Positions 7,497 to 18,864 of a stretch of 50,859 nt of DNA are shown here, piece after piece. Source of the stretch: Candidatus Rokubacteria bacterium RIFCSPLOWO2_02_FULL_73_56 (lineage in GTDB: Bacteria; Methylomirabilota; Methylomirabilia; Rokubacteriales; CSP1-6). A program made the position numbers and the translations under genes. How positions within the stretch are numbered: position 1 is the first letter of the stretch; the number at the start of each line of letters is the position of its first letter. The stretch is from the NCBI GenBank assembly GCA_001788495.1, contig MGCF01000123.1, positions 8,703-59,561 of the forward strand. The letters are read 5' to 3'. Under the pieces are notes generated by a model. It did no database searches. It saw only the letters and a list, made by a program, of their open reading frames with translations, and was not told the origin of the DNA.

Positions 7497-8896
7497 GCGC
7501 GCCGCTGCGGCCGGCCCGCTACCTCGTGGCGCTGACGCACAACCTCCACGCGCGTAACTTCCTCGCCTCCGGCTGCCTGGACGAGCTCACGGGACGCGGC
7601 CACGAGCTCCACCTGCTCGTCCCGGGCGCCCTGCGCGAGGCGATCGGCACGCCGCCGGCGGTCCGCCGGGCCCTCGCCGTGGAGGCACTCGAGCCGTACG
7701 TCGGCGGGCGCCTGCGCACCTTCCTCCGGCGCCGCTGGCGCGTCGGGAGCTTCAGCGCGCGCCGTCACCTCAAGACCTACCGGCACAAGATCCGGCTCGC
7801 GCGCGGCTCGCCGACCTTCGCGCTCCAGCTCGGCGCCTTCTCGCTGCTCGGCCGCTTCGGCGACGTGGAGGCGATGTGGCGGCGGTGGGAAGAGCGGCTC
7901 GCGCCGCGCCGGAGCGCGCTCGCCCTCGTGCGCGCCGTGGCGCCGGACGTCCTCTTCGCGCCCACGCTCATCCACGACGGCGCCGAGATCGAGCTGGTCA
8001 AGGCCGCGCGCCGGCTCGGCGTCCCCTCGGTCGGCTTTGCGTCGTCCTGGGACACGCTGACCTCCAAGGGGGCCTTCGCGGTGCGGCCGGACTACCTGCT
8101 GGTCTGGGGCGCCGAGAACCGGCGGCACGCCGTCGTCTATCACGGCTTCGAGGAGGCGCGGGTCATCGTCACGGGCGCGCCCCACCTCGACGTGTACGCG
8201 GACGGCTTCGAGGCCGAGCCGCGGGCGGAGTTCCTCGCCCGGCGGGGGATTCCCGCCGACCACCGCGTGCTCCTCTTCGCCGGCACCACGGTCACCTACT
8301 GGGAGGACGAGCCGCGGCTCCTGCGCGCGCTCTCGGAGGCCATCGAGGACGGGCGGCTCAAGCGCTGCGTCATCTGGTACCGGCCGCACCCGCGCCGCCC
8401 CCTGCGCGAGCTGCCGGACGTGCGCGGGCTCCCCCACGTCGTCCTGGACGATCAGGCGAGCCGCCAGAAGGCCGAGGGGATCAGCTCGTACTCGATGCGG
8501 CCGGAGGACCTTCGGCACTACCGGAGCCTGATGGACGCCGTCGACGGCGTCGTGACCGCCTTCTCGACGATGATCGTCGAGGCGGCGCTGCGCGGGAAGC
8601 CGTCGCTCGTGATCGGCTTCGGCGTCGATCAGGCCCACGCCGGCCGGCTCGTCCAGCACGCGGAATACGAGCACTCGCTCCACCTGCTGAGCACGCCGGG
8701 CGTCGTGCTCTGCCGGAGCCTCGAGGCGCTGCTCCACGAGACGCAGCGCGTGTGCGCGGGCGAGTACGCGGAGCTCGCCGACGCGCTCCGGGCGCGCGCG
8801 GACGCGATCGCCCGGAACCGCGACGGCGGGGCGCGCACGCGGATCGTGGACGCGCTCGAGCGGCTCGCGGCCGAGCGCCGGACGGGACGTCCGTGA
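7493..8896 (+). CDS. GT-B-fold glycosyl/glycerophosphotransferase-like protein
   Basis: 467 aa, ATG overlapping the previous stop by 4 nt. It starts with a Rossmann-like strand followed by 'ASGCLDELTGRGHELHLLVP', typical of an acceptor domain. Its second domain has 'VTGAPHLDVY', 'LLFAGTT', 'IWYRPHPRRP' and 'VVTAFSTMIVEAALRGKPS', the pattern seen at the donor site of CDP-glycerol glycerophosphotransferase and UDP-sugar epimerase-like proteins. Adjacent to a similar but divergent protein, it is a second candidate nonulosonate or phosphoglycerol transferase. It has no predicted membrane anchor. The stop overlaps a GTG start by 4 nt. Confidence 0.62.
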   Translation: MSAPLRPARYLVALTHNLHARNFLASGCLDELTGRGHELHLLVPGALREAIGTPPAVRRALAVEALEPYVGGRLRTFLRRRWRVGSFSARRHLKTYRHKIRLARGSPTFALQLGAFSLLGRFGDVEAMWRRWEERLAPRRSALALVRAVAPDVLFAPTLIHDGAEIELVKAARRLGVPSVGFASSWDTLTSKGAFAVRPDYLLVWGAENRRHAVVYHGFEEARVIVTGAPHLDVYADGFEAEPRAEFLARRGIPADHRVLLFAGTTVTYWEDEPRLLRALSEAIEDGRLKRCVIWYRPHPRRPLRELPDVRGLPHVVLDDQASRQKAEGISSYSMRPEDLRHYRSLMDAVDGVVTAFSTMIVEAALRGKPSLVIGFGVDQAHAGRLVQHAEYEHSLHLLSTPGVVLCRSLEALLHETQRVCAGEYAELADALRARADAIARNRDGGARTRIVDALERLAAERRTGRP

Positions 8897-9870
8897 AGCC
8901 GCCCGGCGCCGCGCGGACGAGCCGCGAGATCCAGGGCGTGTACGACGACCTGTACGCGAGCGGTGAGCTGTCGCTGTCGCGCAACTACAGCGACAAGTTC
9001 CCGTTGCTCGAGCACCTGCTGGCGCCCGAGGTGCGCGGCCGCACCGTGCTCGACTTCGGGTGCGGGCCCGGCCGCCTCTCGCTGATGCTCGCGCGCCACG
9101 CGGGCGAGGTACGCGGCGTCGACTACTCGGCGCCGGGCGTCGAGATGGCCGGGCTCCTGGCGCGGGCGGCGGGCGTCGCGAACGCGAGCTTCGCCGCGGG
9201 CGACCTCGACACGGTCGTGGCGGAGGGCCGGCCCTGGGACGTGATCGTGCTGGCCGGCGTCCTCGAGCACCTCGAGCGCCCGGCGGAGCAGCTCGGCGCG
9301 CTGGCGCGGCTCCTGCGCGCGGGCGGCCTGCTCTGCGTGCAGACGCCCTCGTTCGCGAACTTCCGGGGCGACGTCTACAACACGCTCGGCAACCTCCTCG
9401 GGCTGCCCATGTCGCTCACCGACCTCTGGCAGGTGACGCCGAAGGGCGTGCAGGCGATCGCCGTGGCGGGCGGGCTCGAGCTCGAGCGGCTCGTCGGCGG
9501 GCACTATCACTTCGCCTTCCTCGACCGCGTGCTCGAGGACTTCCGGCAGCGGGTCCCCGCGGCCGCGCGCGACGCGGGCCAGGGGAGCGGCTGGCAGTGG
9601 GAGCGGTTCTTCACCTGGATCGCCGAGCGGGTCGAGCAGAACCACGCGCTGCTCGATGCCTGGGTCGCGGCGGGCGCGCTCAAGCCGGTGCCGCGCCCGG
9701 CGCCGCTGCGCGCGACACGCCCTGCCGGGCTCGACGGCGCCCTGTGGGCGTCGCTCGAGCGGTACCTGACCTACGACGGCTGGCGCGAGCCGTACTACTC
9801 GGACGTCCCGCCCGTGTGCGCCTTCGGCGCGAGCGCCGTCTACTTCCTGCGAAAGGGGCGAGCGTCGTGA
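8893..9870 (+). CDS. Class I SAM-dependent methyltransferase with C-terminal extension
   Basis: 325 aa from GTG 8893, 4-nt overlap upstream. Motif I 'VLDFGCGPGRLS' lies at residues 52-63, followed by 'VRGVDYS' and 'VIVLAGVLEHLERP', as in UbiG/Methyltransf_11-like enzymes. The last 130 residues, rich in Trp and Tyr, are outside the core fold and probably bind the acceptor. It likely methylates a sugar or a lipid-linked glycan terminus. Its stop overlaps the next GTG by 4 nt. Confidence 0.82.
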   Translation: MKPPGAARTSREIQGVYDDLYASGELSLSRNYSDKFPLLEHLLAPEVRGRTVLDFGCGPGRLSLMLARHAGEVRGVDYSAPGVEMAGLLARAAGVANASFAAGDLDTVVAEGRPWDVIVLAGVLEHLERPAEQLGALARLLRAGGLLCVQTPSFANFRGDVYNTLGNLLGLPMSLTDLWQVTPKGVQAIAVAGGLELERLVGGHYHFAFLDRVLEDFRQRVPAAARDAGQGSGWQWERFFTWIAERVEQNHALLDAWVAAGALKPVPRPAPLRATRPAGLDGALWASLERYLTYDGWREPYYSDVPPVCAFGASAVYFLRKGRAS

Positions 9871-10862
9871 GCGAGTTCTGGAAGGGACGCCGGGTCCTGA
9901 TCACCGGCGCGAGCGGCTTCCTCGGCGCGTGGCTCGCGCGGCTCCTTCTCGAGCGCGGCGCCGAGGTGCGCGGCTTCGACCTGGCGACGGGTGTGTGCCT
10001 CGCCGCGCACGGGCTCGACGGGCGCCTGCCGATCGCCCACGGGAGCGTCCTCGACCTCGCCGCGCTGGAGCGCGCGCTCCGCGACCAGGGCACCGAGGTG
10101 TGCTTCCACCTGGCCGGCCAGTCGATGATCGAGGGAGCGGCGGCGGGCGCCGTCGCCGCGCTCGACGTCAACATCCGCGGCACCTGGACGGTGCTCGAGG
10201 CGTGCCGACGCGCCGGCCCGCTGCGGGGTGTCGTCTGCGCCTCCTCGAACCACGCCTACGGTCCGCAGCGCACGGCGCCGTTCGCCGAGGAAGCGTCGAT
10301 GAACCAGCTCGACGTCTACGGCGCCTCCAAGGCGTGCGCCGACATCCTCGCGCGCTGCTTCGCGACCAGCTTCGACATGCCGGTGGTGGCGGTGCGCAAC
10401 GTCAACAGCTTCGGCCCCGGCGACCCGCACACGAGTCACATCGTCACGGGCTCGGTCCTGGCGCTGCTCCGCGGGGAGGCCCCGGTGATCCGCAGCGACG
10501 GCAGCCCGATGAAGGCGTACCTCCACGCGCGCGACACGATGACCGCGTACCTGCTGCTGGGCGAGCACGCCGGAGAGCCGGGCGTGCGCGGCGAGGCGTT
10601 CAACGTGACGCCGGCGGCGCCGGTGCGGGTGCGGGACCTCGTGCGGACGCTCATCGCGGTGGCCGGCAAGGCCGGCGTCGAGCCCGTCGTCGCCGCGACC
10701 GACCTCTCGCAGAAGGACTTCTTCGAACACCTCTCCGGGGAGAAGCTCGAGCGGGTCCTCGGCTGGACGCCGACCCTGTCCCTCGAGGCGGGGCTCGCCG
10801 ACACCTATCGCTGGTACGCCGAGCACGGCACGGCGTGGATCGGGCGCGGGCGTCATGCCTGA
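9867..10862 (+). CDS. NAD-dependent epimerase/dehydratase (extended SDR, nucleotide-sugar 4,6-dehydratase-like)
   Basis: 331 aa. The Rossmann motif 'GASGFLG' is at residues 14-20. The catalytic Y151 and K155 lie in 'YGASK', preceded by 'SSNHAYG' at 126-132. The protein resembles CDP-glucose or UDP-sugar 4,6-dehydratases and epimerases. The Ser-Ser-Asn triad differs from the Thr-Asp-Glu/Lys triad usual in 4,6-dehydratases, so epimerase or reductase activity is possible. It directly precedes the CMP-sugar synthetase and NeuB-type synthase (8-nt overlap), so it may supply the hexosamine precursor of the second nonulosonic acid. Confidence 0.8.
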   Translation: MSEFWKGRRVLITGASGFLGAWLARLLLERGAEVRGFDLATGVCLAAHGLDGRLPIAHGSVLDLAALERALRDQGTEVCFHLAGQSMIEGAAAGAVAALDVNIRGTWTVLEACRRAGPLRGVVCASSNHAYGPQRTAPFAEEASMNQLDVYGASKACADILARCFATSFDMPVVAVRNVNSFGPGDPHTSHIVTGSVLALLRGEAPVIRSDGSPMKAYLHARDTMTAYLLLGEHAGEPGVRGEAFNVTPAAPVRVRDLVRTLIAVAGKAGVEPVVAATDLSQKDFFEHLSGEKLERVLGWTPTLSLEAGLADTYRWYAEHGTAWIGRGRHA

Positions 10863-11586
10863 GCGCGGGCGCTTCCTCGGGATCGTGCCGGCGCGCGGCG
10901 GCTCCAAGAGCGTGCCGCGAAAGAACCTCCGCCCGCTGCTGGGCCGCCCCTTGATCGCGTGGACGATCGAGTCGGCGACCGCGGCGAAGAGCCTCGACCG
11001 CCTGATCGTGTCCACCGACGACGCGGAGATCGCCGAGGTCAGCCGGCGCTGGGGCGCCGAGGTGCCGTTCCTGCGGCCGGCGGCGATCGCGGCCGACGAC
11101 ACGCCGGACCTGCCGGTCTTCCAGCACGCGCTCCGCGCGCTGCGCGAGGCGGACGGCTACGTGCCGGACGCCGTCGTGCACCTCCGGCCGACCCAGCCGC
11201 TGCGCACGGCGGCGGAGATCGACCGGGCGGTCGAGCTCTGGCGCCGGAGCGGCGCCGACTGCGTCAAGTCCGTCCGGCCGGTCGCCGAGCACCCGTTCAA
11301 GATGTACCGGCTCGTCGGCGAGCGCCTCGTCCCGTATCTCGACAGCGAGGAGCGGCGACGGCGCGGCCCCGACGTGCCGCGCCAGAGCCTCGAGTCCGTC
11401 TACCTCTCGTCCGGCGTCGTGGACGTCGTGCGGCGCGAGACCGTCGAGATGGGCTCCACCGAGGGTGGCTCGATCGTGCCGTACTTCACGGACCCCGCGA
11501 CGTACGTGAACCTCGATTCCCTCCGGGATTTCGGGATCGCCGAGGCGCTCATGCGGGCGCTCGGCTGGGAGGAGGAGCGACGGTGA
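10855..11586 (+). CDS. neuA: CMP-nonulosonic acid synthetase (acylneuraminate cytidylyltransferase)
   Basis: 243 aa. The CTP-binding motif 'VPARGGSKSVPRKN' is at residues 11-24, followed by 'STDD' and 'HLRPTQPLR', as in NeuA, PseF and LegF. It activates a nonulosonic acid with CTP to give the CMP-sugar donor. It overlaps the SDR by 8 nt and the NeuB-type synthase by 4 nt, so it almost certainly acts on that synthase's product. This is the second cytidylyltransferase of the locus; the first is the C-terminal half of the fusion at 1470. Sialic, legionaminic or another acid cannot be told apart from the sequence alone. Confidence 0.88.
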   Translation: MPERGRFLGIVPARGGSKSVPRKNLRPLLGRPLIAWTIESATAAKSLDRLIVSTDDAEIAEVSRRWGAEVPFLRPAAIAADDTPDLPVFQHALRALREADGYVPDAVVHLRPTQPLRTAAEIDRAVELWRRSGADCVKSVRPVAEHPFKMYRLVGERLVPYLDSEERRRRGPDVPRQSLESVYLSSGVVDVVRRETVEMGSTEGGSIVPYFTDPATYVNLDSLRDFGIAEALMRALGWEEERR

Positions 11587-12641
11587 GAACGATCCTGATC
11601 GGCGACCGCCGCGTCGGCGACGGCGAGCCGTGCTTCGTCGTCGCCGAGGCGGGCGTCAACCACAACGGCGAGCTCGCGGTCGCGAAGCGCCTGGTGCAGG
11701 TGGCCGTGCAGGCCGGCACCGACGCCGTGAAGTTCCAGAAGCGGTCGGTCGCGGACATCCTGATCAAGAGTGCGCTCGAGGCCCCCTACGCGGGACCGAA
11801 CTCGCTCGGCGCCACGTACGGCGAGCACCGCGAGCGGCTCGAGCTGCCGGAGGCGGCGTGGCGCGAGCTCGACGCCGACTGCCGACGGGCGGGCATGATG
11901 CTGCTCGCGAGTCCGTGGGACCCGAAGAGCGCCGACTTCCTCGAGGCGCTCGGCGTGCCGGCATTCAAGCTCGCGTCCGCGGACCTGACCAACCTGCCCC
12001 TCGTCGAGCACGTCGCCCGGAAGAAGCGGCCGGTCCTGCTCTCGACCGGGATGAGCGAGATGGAGGAGATCGCGGACGCCGTGGACACGGTGCGACGCCA
12101 CCACGACGAGCTCGTGCTGCTCCACTGCACCTCGGCCTACCCCTGCGAGTATCCCGACCTCAACCTCCGCGTGATCGATACCCTGCGCCGGCGGTTCGGC
12201 TGCCTCGTCGGGTACTCCGGCCACGAGCGGGGGCTCGCGACGACGCAGGCGGCCGTGGCGCTGGGCGCGTGCGTGGTCGAGCGGCACTTCACGCTCGATC
12301 GGACCATGCGCGGCCCCGATCATGCCGCGTCGCTCGAGCCGCGCGGGCTCGAGCTGCTCGTGCGCGACATCCGCCATGTCGAAGCTGCCCTCGGGTCCGC
12401 CGAGAAGCGACTGCTCCCGTCGGAGGTGCCCGTGCGGAAGCGGCTGGCCAAGAGCGTCGTCGCGGCCCGTGACATTCCCGCCGGGCGCACCGTGACGCGG
12501 GAGGACCTCGTCGTGAAGGGGCCGGGGACGGGGATCTCGCCGCGTCACCTGGACCGGCTCGTGGGTGCCGTCGCCGAGCGTGCGATCACCGGCGACACGC
12601 TGATCCCGCTCGAGGCGCTGGGATGGCGTCGCGCGCCGTGA
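11583..12641 (+). CDS. neuB: NeuB/LegI-type nonulosonic acid synthase
   Basis: 352 aa from GTG 11583. The TIM barrel begins 'VVAEAGVNHNGEL' and contains 'KFQKRSV' and 'LHCTSAYPCEYPDLNL'. 'YSGHERG' starts at residue 211 and 'ERHFTLDR' at about 233. A C-terminal SAF domain ends the protein. The YSGHE form is the one found in N-acetylneuraminate and legionaminate synthases, unlike SDHTLG in the paralogue at 430. It condenses PEP with ManNAc or a 2,4-diamido-mannose. A 40-nt gap to the ABC transporter is the first real spacing after a run of overlapping genes. Confidence 0.9.
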   Translation: MRTILIGDRRVGDGEPCFVVAEAGVNHNGELAVAKRLVQVAVQAGTDAVKFQKRSVADILIKSALEAPYAGPNSLGATYGEHRERLELPEAAWRELDADCRRAGMMLLASPWDPKSADFLEALGVPAFKLASADLTNLPLVEHVARKKRPVLLSTGMSEMEEIADAVDTVRRHHDELVLLHCTSAYPCEYPDLNLRVIDTLRRRFGCLVGYSGHERGLATTQAAVALGACVVERHFTLDRTMRGPDHAASLEPRGLELLVRDIRHVEAALGSAEKRLLPSEVPVRKRLAKSVVAARDIPAGRTVTREDLVVKGPGTGISPRHLDRLVGAVAERAITGDTLIPLEALGWRRAP

Positions 12642-12681
12642 GCCGCGGGGGGCGGGATCTGCGCGTGGTGCCGCTCGCGCG

Positions 12682-14486
<1,805 letters not shown>

Positions 14487-14490
<4 letters not shown>

Positions 14491-15647
14491 GCGGGCTCAG
14501 CGTCTGCTCGCCCCACTGCGGCCTGGCACCCGAGACGACCTCGGGGGGCGAGACCTACGAGCGCGAGATCCTGACGGCGCTCGCCGCGCTCGGCGTGCGG
14601 ATCGAGCTGCTGCTCGCGCGCGGCAAGCCGGTCCCCGAAGGTGTCGCGAACTTCACGGTCCACCGGCTGCCGATCCGGCGCGGCCTGCGCTGGCCGGTCG
14701 CGCGCGTGCTGCTCCCGCCGTACATCAAGCGCGTCTGGGACGCGGCGCCCTTCGACGTCCTCCGCGCCCACTCGCTTCGGTTCATCGGCCCCGCGGCGCT
14801 GGCCGCGCGCCGGCGGTACCGGCTGGATGTCCCGGTGATCGCGCACCACCACCACCTCGACCCGAGCCCGCTGAACTGGCTCATCGAGAAGCGGGTGATT
14901 GCGGCCGCCGACCGGGTGGTGACCGGCAGCGAGTTCTCGCGGCGCCAGCTCGCCGCCGAGCTCGGCGGGCGCACCGACCACGTGGTGGTCGTGCCCTACG
15001 GCATCGACGCGAAGTTCGCGCCCCGGCCGCGCCGCGAGGACCTGATCGACCGCTACGGCCTCCGCGGCCAGCGCGTGGTCCTGTTCCTCGGCGGGCTCAA
15101 GGCGCGCAAGAACCTGCCGCTCCTGCTCGACGTCTGGCGCGCGGCCGCGCCGGAGGCGCCCGACGCGCGGCTCGTCGTCGCCGGCGGCGGCGCGCTGCTC
15201 GACGGCCTGCGGGCCCGGGCGCGGGCGCTCGGGCTCGGCGACCGCGTCGTCTTCACGGGCTACGTCCCCGAGGCCGACAAGGTGGACCACTACAACCTCG
15301 CCGACGTGTTCCTGTTTCCCTCGGCGCTGGAGGGTTTCGGCCTCGCCGTCGGCGAGGCGATGGCGTGCGGGCTGCCGGTCGTCGCCTCCGACCGGGGCTC
15401 GATCCCGGAGCTGCTCGTGGACGGCGAGGGCGGGTTCCTCTGCGCGCCGACGGGCGCCGAGCCGTTCGTCCGGCGCCTCCGCCTCCTGCTGGCCGACGCC
15501 GCGCTCCGCGAGAAGCTCGGGCGGGCGAACGCGGAGCGGGTGCGGCGCCTCTTCACGTGGGACCGCTGCGCGCGCGAGACGCTCCGCGTCTACGAGGAGA
15601 CGCTCGCCGCGTGGCGTCGGCGGCCCCGCGAGCCGCGCGGCGGATGA
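14487..15647 (+). CDS. GT4-family glycosyltransferase
   Basis: 386 aa, GTG start overlapping the ABC gene by 4 nt. It is a GT-B retaining glycosyltransferase. The glycine-rich acceptor loop is '[12 protein letters not shown]', the donor domain begins '[13 protein letters not shown]', and the E-x7-E motif is '[20 protein letters not shown]'. It should use a nucleotide-activated hexose to extend the lipid-linked glycan at the cytosolic face. It is the first of three consecutive GT4 genes. Confidence 0.88.
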
Positions 15648-16927
15648 TCGTCGGCCTCGCGAACGAGTACTACCCGCCGCACGCGCCCGGCGGCGCCGAG
15701 TGGTCCACGCAGGCCCTCGCCCGCGCGCTCGCCGCCCGCGGCCACCGGCCGGTCGTCGTCACGCCGAACTACGGCGCCCCGCCGCGCGAGGAGGACGGCG
15801 GCGTGCTGGTCCTGCGCTTCCCGTTCCCGCTGAAGCTCCCGCCGGGGCGCCGCGGGCTCCGCCAGCGCGCCGTCGCGAACCCGCTCTTCGCGCTCTGGGC
15901 GGGGTGGGAGCTCGCGCGCGCGGCGCGCGCCGAGGGGCTCGAGGTGCTCCACGCGCAGAACAAGCACATGCTGGTGCCCGGCGTGCTCGCGCGCGCGCTG
16001 ACGGGGCGGCCGCTCGTGCTGACGCTCCGCGACGGGAGCCTGATCGACCCGGCGCCGATGTGCCTCCACCACGGCGACCGGCGCCCGCCGGACTGCGGCG
16101 TGCGCAAGCTCTGGCGCGAGTGCTCCGAGGAGTACTGGGCACTCTACCAGCGCGGCCGACGCGGCCGGCTCGCCACCAAGCTCGCGTTCCTCTACGGGTG
16201 GCTCGACGCCTGCGCCAGGCAGCGCTTCCTCTCGCGCGTGGACGCCGTGGTCGGCGTGAGCGACGGGATCCTCGGCATCTACCGCCGCTCGGGGCTCCTC
16301 GATCGCGTCCCGCGCGTCGCGACCGTCTACACGGTCCCGCCGCTCGCCGCGCCCGCGTCGGAGGCCGCCGGCGCCGCCGCGCGGCGCCGCTTCGGGCTCG
16401 AGGGCCGGCGCGTCGTCCTCTACGTCGGAAAGCTCTCGCCGGGGAAGGGGACGGCGGACCTCGTCCGGGCGGCCGCTCGCGTCGCCGAGAAGGTCTCCGA
16501 CGCCGTCTTCGTCTTCGTGGGCGAGGGCGAGGTCGCGCTGCCCGGGGCGCCGTGGTGCCTCCGGCTCGGCGCGCTGCCGAACGCCGACGTGCTCGCCCTC
16601 TACCCGGCGGCCGACGTCGTCGTCGTCCCGTCGGTCATCCCCGACTCCCTCTCGCGCGTGATCGTCGAGGCGATGAGCGCCGGACGGCCGGTAATCGGCA
16701 CGCGCGTCGGCGGCACGCCCGAGCTGGTCGTGGACGGCGAGACGGGGCTCCTGGTGGAACGCGGCGACCCGGAGGCGCTCGCCCGGGCGATCGAGCGCGT
16801 GCTCGGCGACGGCGAGCTGCGGGCGCGGCTCGGCGCGGGCGCGCGCCGCCACGTGACGACGCGCCTCGCGGCCGACCGGAGCGTGGACCGCCTGCTCGCG
16901 CTCTACGCGGAGGTGCGGGGGCGATGA
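15644..16927 (+). CDS. GT4-family glycosyltransferase
   Basis: 427 aa, ATG overlapping the previous stop by 4 nt. The N-terminus '[18 protein letters not shown]' is the classic GT4 acceptor-domain loop. '[15 protein letters not shown]' starts the donor domain and '[20 protein letters not shown]' is the E-x7-E region. A cysteine- and tryptophan-rich insertion (about residues 135-170, 'MCLHHGD...[11 protein letters not shown]') separates the domains and could bind metal. That insertion is also seen in some other GT4 proteins annotated as exopolysaccharide enzymes. Substrate unknown. Confidence 0.87.
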   Translation: MIVGLANEYYPPHAPGGAEWSTQALARALAARGHRPVVVTPNYGAPPREEDGGVLVLRFPFPLKLPPGRRGLRQRAVANPLFALWAGWELARAARAEGLEVLHAQNKHMLVPGVLARALTGRPLVLTLRDGSLIDPAPMCLHHGDRRPPDCGVRKLWRECSEEYWALYQRGRRGRLATKLAFLYGWLDACARQRFLSRVDAVVGVSDGILGIYRRSGLLDRVPRVATVYTVPPLAAPASEAAGAAARRRFGLEGRRVVLYVGKLSPGKGTADLVRAAARVAEKVSDAVFVFVGEGEVALPGAPWCLRLGALPNADVLALYPAADVVVVPSVIPDSLSRVIVEAMSAGRPVIGTRVGGTPELVVDGETGLLVERGDPEALARAIERVLGDGELRARLGAGARRHVTTRLAADRSVDRLLALYAEVRGR

Positions 16928-18057
16928 CCCTCGGTCTCCTGCCCGCGCTCGGCGGCGGGCTCCGCGAGCTGGCGCGGACCGGCCAGGCCTCGCGGCTGGT
17001 GGACGGCTACCTCCGGCCGTACGCGGCGGCCTTCGACCGGCTCCTCTACTTCAGCTACCTCGCGGAGTCGCTCGCCGAGTTCACCGACGACCCCGCGCTC
17101 CTGGCGCGGGCGTGGGTGCTGGGCCCGGGCCGCCCGATGAGCCGCGCGCGCCGCGCCGTGACGCTCGCGTGGGCCCACGCGCCGGAGCTGCGGCAGTGCG
17201 CGGCGCTCCGGGTGTTCCAGGTGACGGGCGTGATCCCCGCGCTGCTCGCGAACGCCCGCTTCGGCGTGCCGTACGTCACGACGTACGGCTTCTGGTACGG
17301 ACGGCTCTCGCGGCCGGGGCCCACGCGGCTCGCGAAGGCCGTGGTCGAGCGCGTCGGCCTGCGGCGCGCGGCCGCCGTGATCGCGACGACCGAGGAGCTG
17401 CGGGCGCGCGCGGCCGCGCTCAATTCGCGGGTCGAGCTGATCCCGAACGGCGTGGACGTCGTCCGCTTCGCGCCCGCGCCCGGCCGCCGCCGGCGCGACG
17501 CCGTGCGGCGCGTGCTCTACGTCGGGCGTTTCTCGCCCGAGAAGAACCTCTCGGCGCTCGTGCAGGCGGCCGCGCGGCTCCGGGACCGGGTGCCGCTCAC
17601 GCTCGTGCTCGTCGGCGCGGGGCCCCTCGAGGCGGCGCTCCGGGAGGAGGCGCGGGCGGCCGGCGTCCATGCCGAGTTCCCCGGCGTCGTGGACCAGCCG
17701 CGCCTGCCGGCGGCGTACGCCGCCGCCGACGCGTTCGTGCTGGCCTCGTTCACCGAGGGGCACCCCAAGGTGCTCCTGGAGGCGATGAGCGCCGGCGTGC
17801 CCTGCGTTGCCTCGGACTGCGTCGGCAACCGCTCGCTCGTGACCGACGGCGTCACCGGCCTCCTCTTCGATCCGGGCCGGCCCGAGGCGCTCGCGGCCGG
17901 CCTCGAGCGGGTCCTGACCGACGAGGCGCTCGGCGCCGCGCTCGCGAAGGCCGCGCGGGAGCTCGTCGTCGCGCGCTACGACCTCGCCGCGCTGGTCGCC
18001 CGCGAGATCGCGCTGCTCCGCGCGGTGGGCGGCGCCGGCGCCCGGGGGGGGCGCTGA
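16924..18057 (+). CDS. GT4-family glycosyltransferase
   Basis: 377 aa, ATG overlapping the previous stop by 4 nt. Its N-terminal domain is degenerate, without the usual GG loop. The donor domain is clear: '[18 protein letters not shown]', '[20 protein letters not shown]' and '[15 protein letters not shown]'. This is the third GT4 in a row, consistent with sequential sugar additions to one repeat unit. Three bases separate it from the next gene. Confidence 0.86.
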   Translation: MTLGLLPALGGGLRELARTGQASRLVDGYLRPYAAAFDRLLYFSYLAESLAEFTDDPALLARAWVLGPGRPMSRARRAVTLAWAHAPELRQCAALRVFQVTGVIPALLANARFGVPYVTTYGFWYGRLSRPGPTRLAKAVVERVGLRRAAAVIATTEELRARAAALNSRVELIPNGVDVVRFAPAPGRRRRDAVRRVLYVGRFSPEKNLSALVQAAARLRDRVPLTLVLVGAGPLEAALREEARAAGVHAEFPGVVDQPRLPAAYAAADAFVLASFTEGHPKVLLEAMSAGVPCVASDCVGNRSLVTDGVTGLLFDPGRPEALAAGLERVLTDEALGAALAKAARELVVARYDLAALVAREIALLRAVGGAGARGGR

Positions 18058-18060
18058 GCC

Positions 18061-18864
18061 GTGGCGCTCGCGTACTACTCGCTCGCCGCCGACCGCGAGT
18101 TCTGGACCGAGCACTGGGGCCGCCACTCGCCCGCCGAGCTCCTCCGCATCGCCGAGGCCTCGCCGCTGACCGACCTCGTCCTCGCCGGGCTGCCGCGCGC
18201 CGGGCGCGTCCTCGAGGCGGGCTGCGGGCTCGGTCAGTACGTCGTGCTCCTGCGCGCCCGCGGGCATCGCGCGCTCGGCGCCGACTGGAGCCTCGAGGCG
18301 CTCGCCGCGTGCCGGCGCGCGTACCCCGGCACGCCGCTCGCGGTCGGCGACCTGGCGCGGCTCCCGCTCGCGCCGGGGAGTCTGGCCGGGTACGTCTCGC
18401 TCGGCGTGGTCGAGCACGACCCGGCGGGCCCCGGCGCGCTCGTCGCCGAGGCCGCCCGCGTGCTCGCGCCCGGCGGCGCGCTCGTGCTCTCGGTGCCGTA
18501 CCTGAACGGCCTGCGGCGCGCGGCGTTGCCGTGCCTGCGGTGGCGGAGCGCGCGCGTGCGCGCCCGCGGCGGCCGCTTCTACCAGTTCGCTTTCACCGCG
18601 CGCGAGGTGCGGGCGTTCCTCGGCGCGCGCGGCTTCGAGGTGCGCTCGCTCGTGCCGTACGACCCCGCGCGGCTCCTGCGCGGGGGGCTCCGCCGCCTGC
18701 GCCGGCGCGGCGCGGGCACCGCGCCGGACGCGCCGGCGGCGCGGGCGGCGGACGGCGCGGGGGCGCGGGCCGCGCTCCGGCGCGCCGTGCGGCGCCTCCT
18801 CTACACGCCGCCCGCGCTCGCGCTCCTCGGCCACATGATCCTGGCCACGGCGGTGAGGCGGTGA
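18061..18864 (+). CDS. Class I SAM-dependent methyltransferase
   Basis: 267 aa from GTG 18061. Motif I is 'VLEAGCGLGQYV' near residues 50-61, followed by 'ALGADWS' and 'GYVSLGVVEHD', as in Methyltransf_11 proteins. A hydrophobic C-terminal tail ('ALALLGHMILATAV') could associate with the membrane. It sits between a GT4 and a GT2, so it probably methylates a glycan sugar. The stop overlaps the next GTG by 4 nt. Confidence 0.8.
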   Translation: MALAYYSLAADREFWTEHWGRHSPAELLRIAEASPLTDLVLAGLPRAGRVLEAGCGLGQYVVLLRARGHRALGADWSLEALAACRRAYPGTPLAVGDLARLPLAPGSLAGYVSLGVVEHDPAGPGALVAEAARVLAPGGALVLSVPYLNGLRRAALPCLRWRSARVRARGGRFYQFAFTAREVRAFLGARGFEVRSLVPYDPARLLRGGLRRLRRRGAGTAPDAPAARAADGAGARAALRRAVRRLLYTPPALALLGHMILATAVRR

